Source: Fidelibacterota bacterium
Lineage (GTDB): Bacteria > Fidelibacterota > UBA2242
Direction of reading: 5' to 3'
DNA: 26,547 bases
Assembly: GCA_023229045.1 (NCBI GenBank)
Contig: JALOAB010000009.1
Span: 1 to 26,547, forward strand
Both the position numbers and the translations under genes were made by a program. Below the pieces are notes generated by a model. That model was not told where the DNA came from, did not search any database, and saw nothing but the letters and a program-made list of their open reading frames with translations. Below are positions 24,982 through 26,547 of the stretch, in pieces; within the stretch, counting starts at the first letter, position 1, and every line of letters begins with the position of its first letter.

Positions 24982-25449
24982 ATGAAAAAGCTCAGTTTAT
25001 TTGCAGTTTTAACGCTAAGCCTCTTGGTCGCGATTGTAACAATGCCGGTTGGTTTGAATGCTCAAGATACGCCGGTTCAGCATGGCGCGCATTTTGTCGA
25101 CGCCGATGGTGACGGCTATAACGACAATGCCCCGGATGTCGATGGCGACGGCATTCCCAATGGACAGGATCCGGATTATGTTCGCCCGGGTTCCAGTCGT
25201 GGCGCTCCGCGTGGTTTTGTGGATACCGACGGTGACGGTTTTAACGACAACGCTCCGGATGCCGATGGCGATGGCATTCCCAATGGACAGGATCCCGATT
25301 ATCAGCGTCCGGCTGACGGCAGTGGCCAGAAATACATGTACGGGCATCGCAACCGGATGCGTACGGCTGACGGCCAGGCAAAAGCTACCGGCGACGGTAC
25401 CGGAAATCGTGGAAATTCACCAAAAGGTTCGCGCACCGGTGGTAAATAA
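24982..25449 (+). CDS. Small secreted protein with two TSP type-3-like calcium-loop repeats
   Basis: A 155-residue exported protein. AAGGAG lies before ATG 24982, and the signal peptide ends LNA before Gln28. The mature part carries two copies of a 41-residue unit: FVDADGDGYNDNAPDVDGDG with IPNGQDPDY, and FVDTDGDGFNDNAPDADGDG with the same tail. Each has two DxDGDG loops, so four potential calcium sites of the EF-hand/thrombospondin type-3 kind. The last ~45 residues are Gly-, Lys- and Arg-rich (MYGHRNRMRT, GNRGNSPKGSRTGGK) and probably disordered. The gene lies directly behind the sigma-54-like promoter. It has no T9SS sorting domain. A role in calcium-dependent surface structure or adhesion is possible but unproven. 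Confidence 0.8.
   Translation: MKKLSLFAVLTLSLLVAIVTMPVGLNAQDTPVQHGAHFVDADGDGYNDNAPDVDGDGIPNGQDPDYVRPGSSRGAPRGFVDTDGDGFNDNAPDADGDGIPNGQDPDYQRPADGSGQKYMYGHRNRMRTADGQAKATGDGTGNRGNSPKGSRTGGK
25092..25313 (+). repeat. Two-copy 123-base coding repeat (calcium-loop unit)
   Basis: Bases 25092-25190 and 25215-25313 are close copies offset by 123 bases (41 codons). Stretches such as ATTCCCAATGGACAGGATCC are identical, and other codons differ mainly at third positions. This is an internal gene duplication preserved at protein level, not a CRISPR or mobile repeat. Confidence 0.85.
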
Positions 25450-25460
25450 CAGTTCGAATA

Positions 25461-25504
25461 ACCAGATGAAAACGGTCGGCGGTCATTTCGCCGACCGTTC
25501 TGGT
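25461..25504 (+). terminator. Strong intercistronic hairpin
   Basis: AACGGTCGGCG (25471-25481) and CGCCGACCGTT (25489-25499) form a perfect 11-bp GC-rich stem with a 7-base loop. An outer ACCAG/CTGGT (25461-25465 with 25500-25504) extends it across a bulge. There is no long T-run after it and the next gene starts 23 bases later, so it is more likely a partial terminator or an mRNA-stabilising element that favours the first gene than an operon end. Confidence 0.6.
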
Positions 25505-25527
25505 GTTTATAAGGATTGGAGGATCGC

Positions 25528-26133
25528 ATGAGCACAATTATCCATCTTTTGATAATTGGCACCGTTTGTCTGACGGTTTCTTTAGCCCAGACTAATGAAC
25601 AAGACCGGGAAATGCGGCGTGGTTTCGTGGATCAAAACCAGGATGGAATCAATGATTGGTTTCAGGATGCCAACGGTGACGGGATTAATGACATCGATCA
25701 GAAAAGATATCGCCATAATTTCCGCTTTCAGGATCGGGATCAGGATGGGATAAACGATCTTTACAGGGATGCCGATGGAGATGGGGTGAATGATCTGGAC
25801 AGCAAGTTTACAGATGCCGATGGCGATGGCCGGAGTGAGAATATAATTGATGCTGACAAGGACTGGATTAATGACATTACCGGTGAAATTTACACGCGCC
25901 GCGACCTGGGTGGCTATCGCTATGGCTTTATCCTTGAGGAATACCACGAACAGCTTAAAGATTTCACCGACCGGGATGGTGATGGTCAGGATGACCGCGT
26001 CCAAAAGAGAGAAGGTATGCAGGAACAGCGGCGAATGGATCGGTTTATTGATACGGATGGCGACGGTGTTTGTGACCAAAGAGGTTTTTCCCGGCATCGT
26101 CAATCCGGCCGCAGACCTGGAAGAGGAAAATGA
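25528..26133 (+). CDS. Secreted Asp-rich protein with eight EF-hand/TSP3-like loops
   Basis: A 201-residue exported protein. ATG 25528 has TGGAGG 5 bases upstream; the frame is open 12 bases further but lacks a good start. The signal peptide ends SLA before Gln21. Eight calcium-loop-like segments follow: DQNQDGIND, DANGDGIND, DRDQDGIND, DADGDGVND, DADGDGRSE, DADKDWIND, DRDGDGQDD and DTDGDGVCD. The sixth has Trp where Gly is expected and may not bind. The C-terminus is strongly basic (RHRQSGRRPGRGK), as in the preceding protein. It shares no long identity with that neighbour but has the same design. Its stop overlaps the start of the next gene (ATGA). Calcium binding is inferred from the loops; the role is unknown. 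Confidence 0.8.
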   Translation: MSTIIHLLIIGTVCLTVSLAQTNEQDREMRRGFVDQNQDGINDWFQDANGDGINDIDQKRYRHNFRFQDRDQDGINDLYRDADGDGVNDLDSKFTDADGDGRSENIIDADKDWINDITGEIYTRRDLGGYRYGFILEEYHEQLKDFTDRDGDGQDDRVQKREGMQEQRRMDRFIDTDGDGVCDQRGFSRHRQSGRRPGRGK

Positions 26134-26547
26134 AGTCGCACCGAAGATTGAGCCTGTTTTTATGGCTTATATTTACATTTGTCACGGTCCCGGCCCGGGC
26201 GCAATGGCAACTGGCTTTCGATACCTATGTCGGTCAGGACAATAATCTGCTCCGTTACTATAATCCAATGCGGGATCATATTGTATCGCCACGGATTGAG
26301 ATCGCTTATTCAGGAACGCAAACCCGATACTACTATAGCAACGATTTGATCCGGATTGTTGACAATGATCAATATAGTTATACTACCCATAATGCTGGTA
26401 TAGATTGGCTTAGAGAAGATCGGAAAAATATTAATCACTATCTGGCGGCTGATTTTGAAATGCGGCAGGATCGACCTGATTTTAGTTACTTCGATTATTG
26501 GAAGGCGGAAGGTTTATATGATGTAAAGTTTTTTCCTGCCAGCTGGG
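26130..26547 (+). CDS. Exported, probably outer membrane beta-barrel protein (3' end missing)
   Basis: An open reading frame from ATG 26130 (ATGA overlap with the previous stop) runs without a stop off the end of the window, giving 139 residues. It starts with a signal peptide (LSLFLWLIFTFVTVPARA before Gln25). The mature part alternates polar and aromatic residues in short strands (WQLAFDTYVGQDNN, RIEIAYSGTQTRYYYSND, YLAADFEMRQDR, YWKAEGLYDVKFFPASW), as in outer membrane barrels. Translational coupling to the calcium-loop protein suggests that they act together, perhaps as barrel plus surface partner. The family is not recognised from the part seen. Confidence 0.7.
   Translation, partial: MKSHRRLSLFLWLIFTFVTVPARAQWQLAFDTYVGQDNNLLRYYNPMRDHIVSPRIEIAYSGTQTRYYYSNDLIRIVDNDQYSYTTHNAGIDWLREDRKNINHYLAADFEMRQDRPDFSYFDYWKAEGLYDVKFFPASW

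Noticed and set aside
25092..25313. Repeated units as a possible CRISPR or tandem DNA repeat
   Set aside because: There are only two copies, both in frame, diverged mainly at third codon positions, with no spacer structure; they are protein repeats.
25058..25531. Alternative + strand frame overlapping the 155-residue repeat protein
   Set aside because: The repeat shows codon-level conservation in the other frame, which also has the signal peptide and AAGGAG; this frame is a repeat-driven shadow.
25582..26103. Long antisense open frame opposite the eight-loop secreted protein
   Set aside because: It mirrors the Asp/Gly codon repetition of the + strand gene (low-complexity Ile/Val-rich translation), with no start signal or recognisable domain.
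1..26547. tRNA, rRNA, insertion sequences, integrases or attachment sites
   Set aside because: I looked through the gaps between genes and saw no cloverleaf, rRNA-like, transposase-like or terminal-repeat signals.

Overview
The window looks like a chromosomal segment of a Gram-negative, rod-shaped bacterium from the FCB superphylum. It is probably a lineage outside classical Bacteroidota (Zixibacteria-, KSB1-, Marinimicrobia- or Calditrichota-like); the exact phylum is inference. The evidence is a PorV-type channel next to a protein with a type IX secretion (T9SS) C-terminal sorting domain, a DUF5683-like protein, Omp85/BamD-type outer membrane proteins, lipoproteins and TolB/TPR proteins. 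Seven predicted signal peptidase I sites also leave Gln at +1. All genes lie on the + strand and are tightly packed, with several ATGA-type overlaps. I see no rRNA, tRNA, CRISPR array or mobile element, and no gene-free stretch longer than 300 bases.

Region 1 (1-8210), envelope and cell shape: the C-terminal part of penicillin-binding protein 2, then RodA, a CpoB/YbgF-like coiled-coil/TPR protein, a truncated glycogen-synthase-like protein that appears to lack key active-site residues, a secreted lipoprotein, a FadL/PorV-like outer membrane protein and a TPR lipoprotein.

Region 2 (8213-10665), housekeeping: rpiB, glyA, nrdR and a 54-residue Trm112/UPF0434-like zinc-ribbon protein.

Region 3 (10732-20648), secretion and outer membrane biogenesis: a promoter and hairpin leader, porV, and a 1041-residue M6-protease-like T9SS cargo whose HEFGH motif has become FMFGF. 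This is coupled by ATGA to a 1014-residue fusion of an intact HEFTH metalloprotease, a PD40 propeller and an Omp85-like barrel. A DUF5683-like protein, BamD and NadD follow; NadD appears to start at CTG.

Region 4 (20698-26547), regulation and a secreted calcium-binding set: a stomatin/SPFH protein behind a good sigma-70 promoter, an NtrB-like histidine kinase and an NtrC-like sigma-54 activator. Next come repeated TTGTCG boxes and a near-consensus -24/-12 promoter. That promoter drives two small secreted Asp-rich (TSP type-3/EF-hand-like) repeat proteins and the start of a putative outer membrane protein that runs off the window. The most distinctive points are the pseudo-protease plus Omp85-fused protease pair and the sigma-54-controlled calcium-loop operon.
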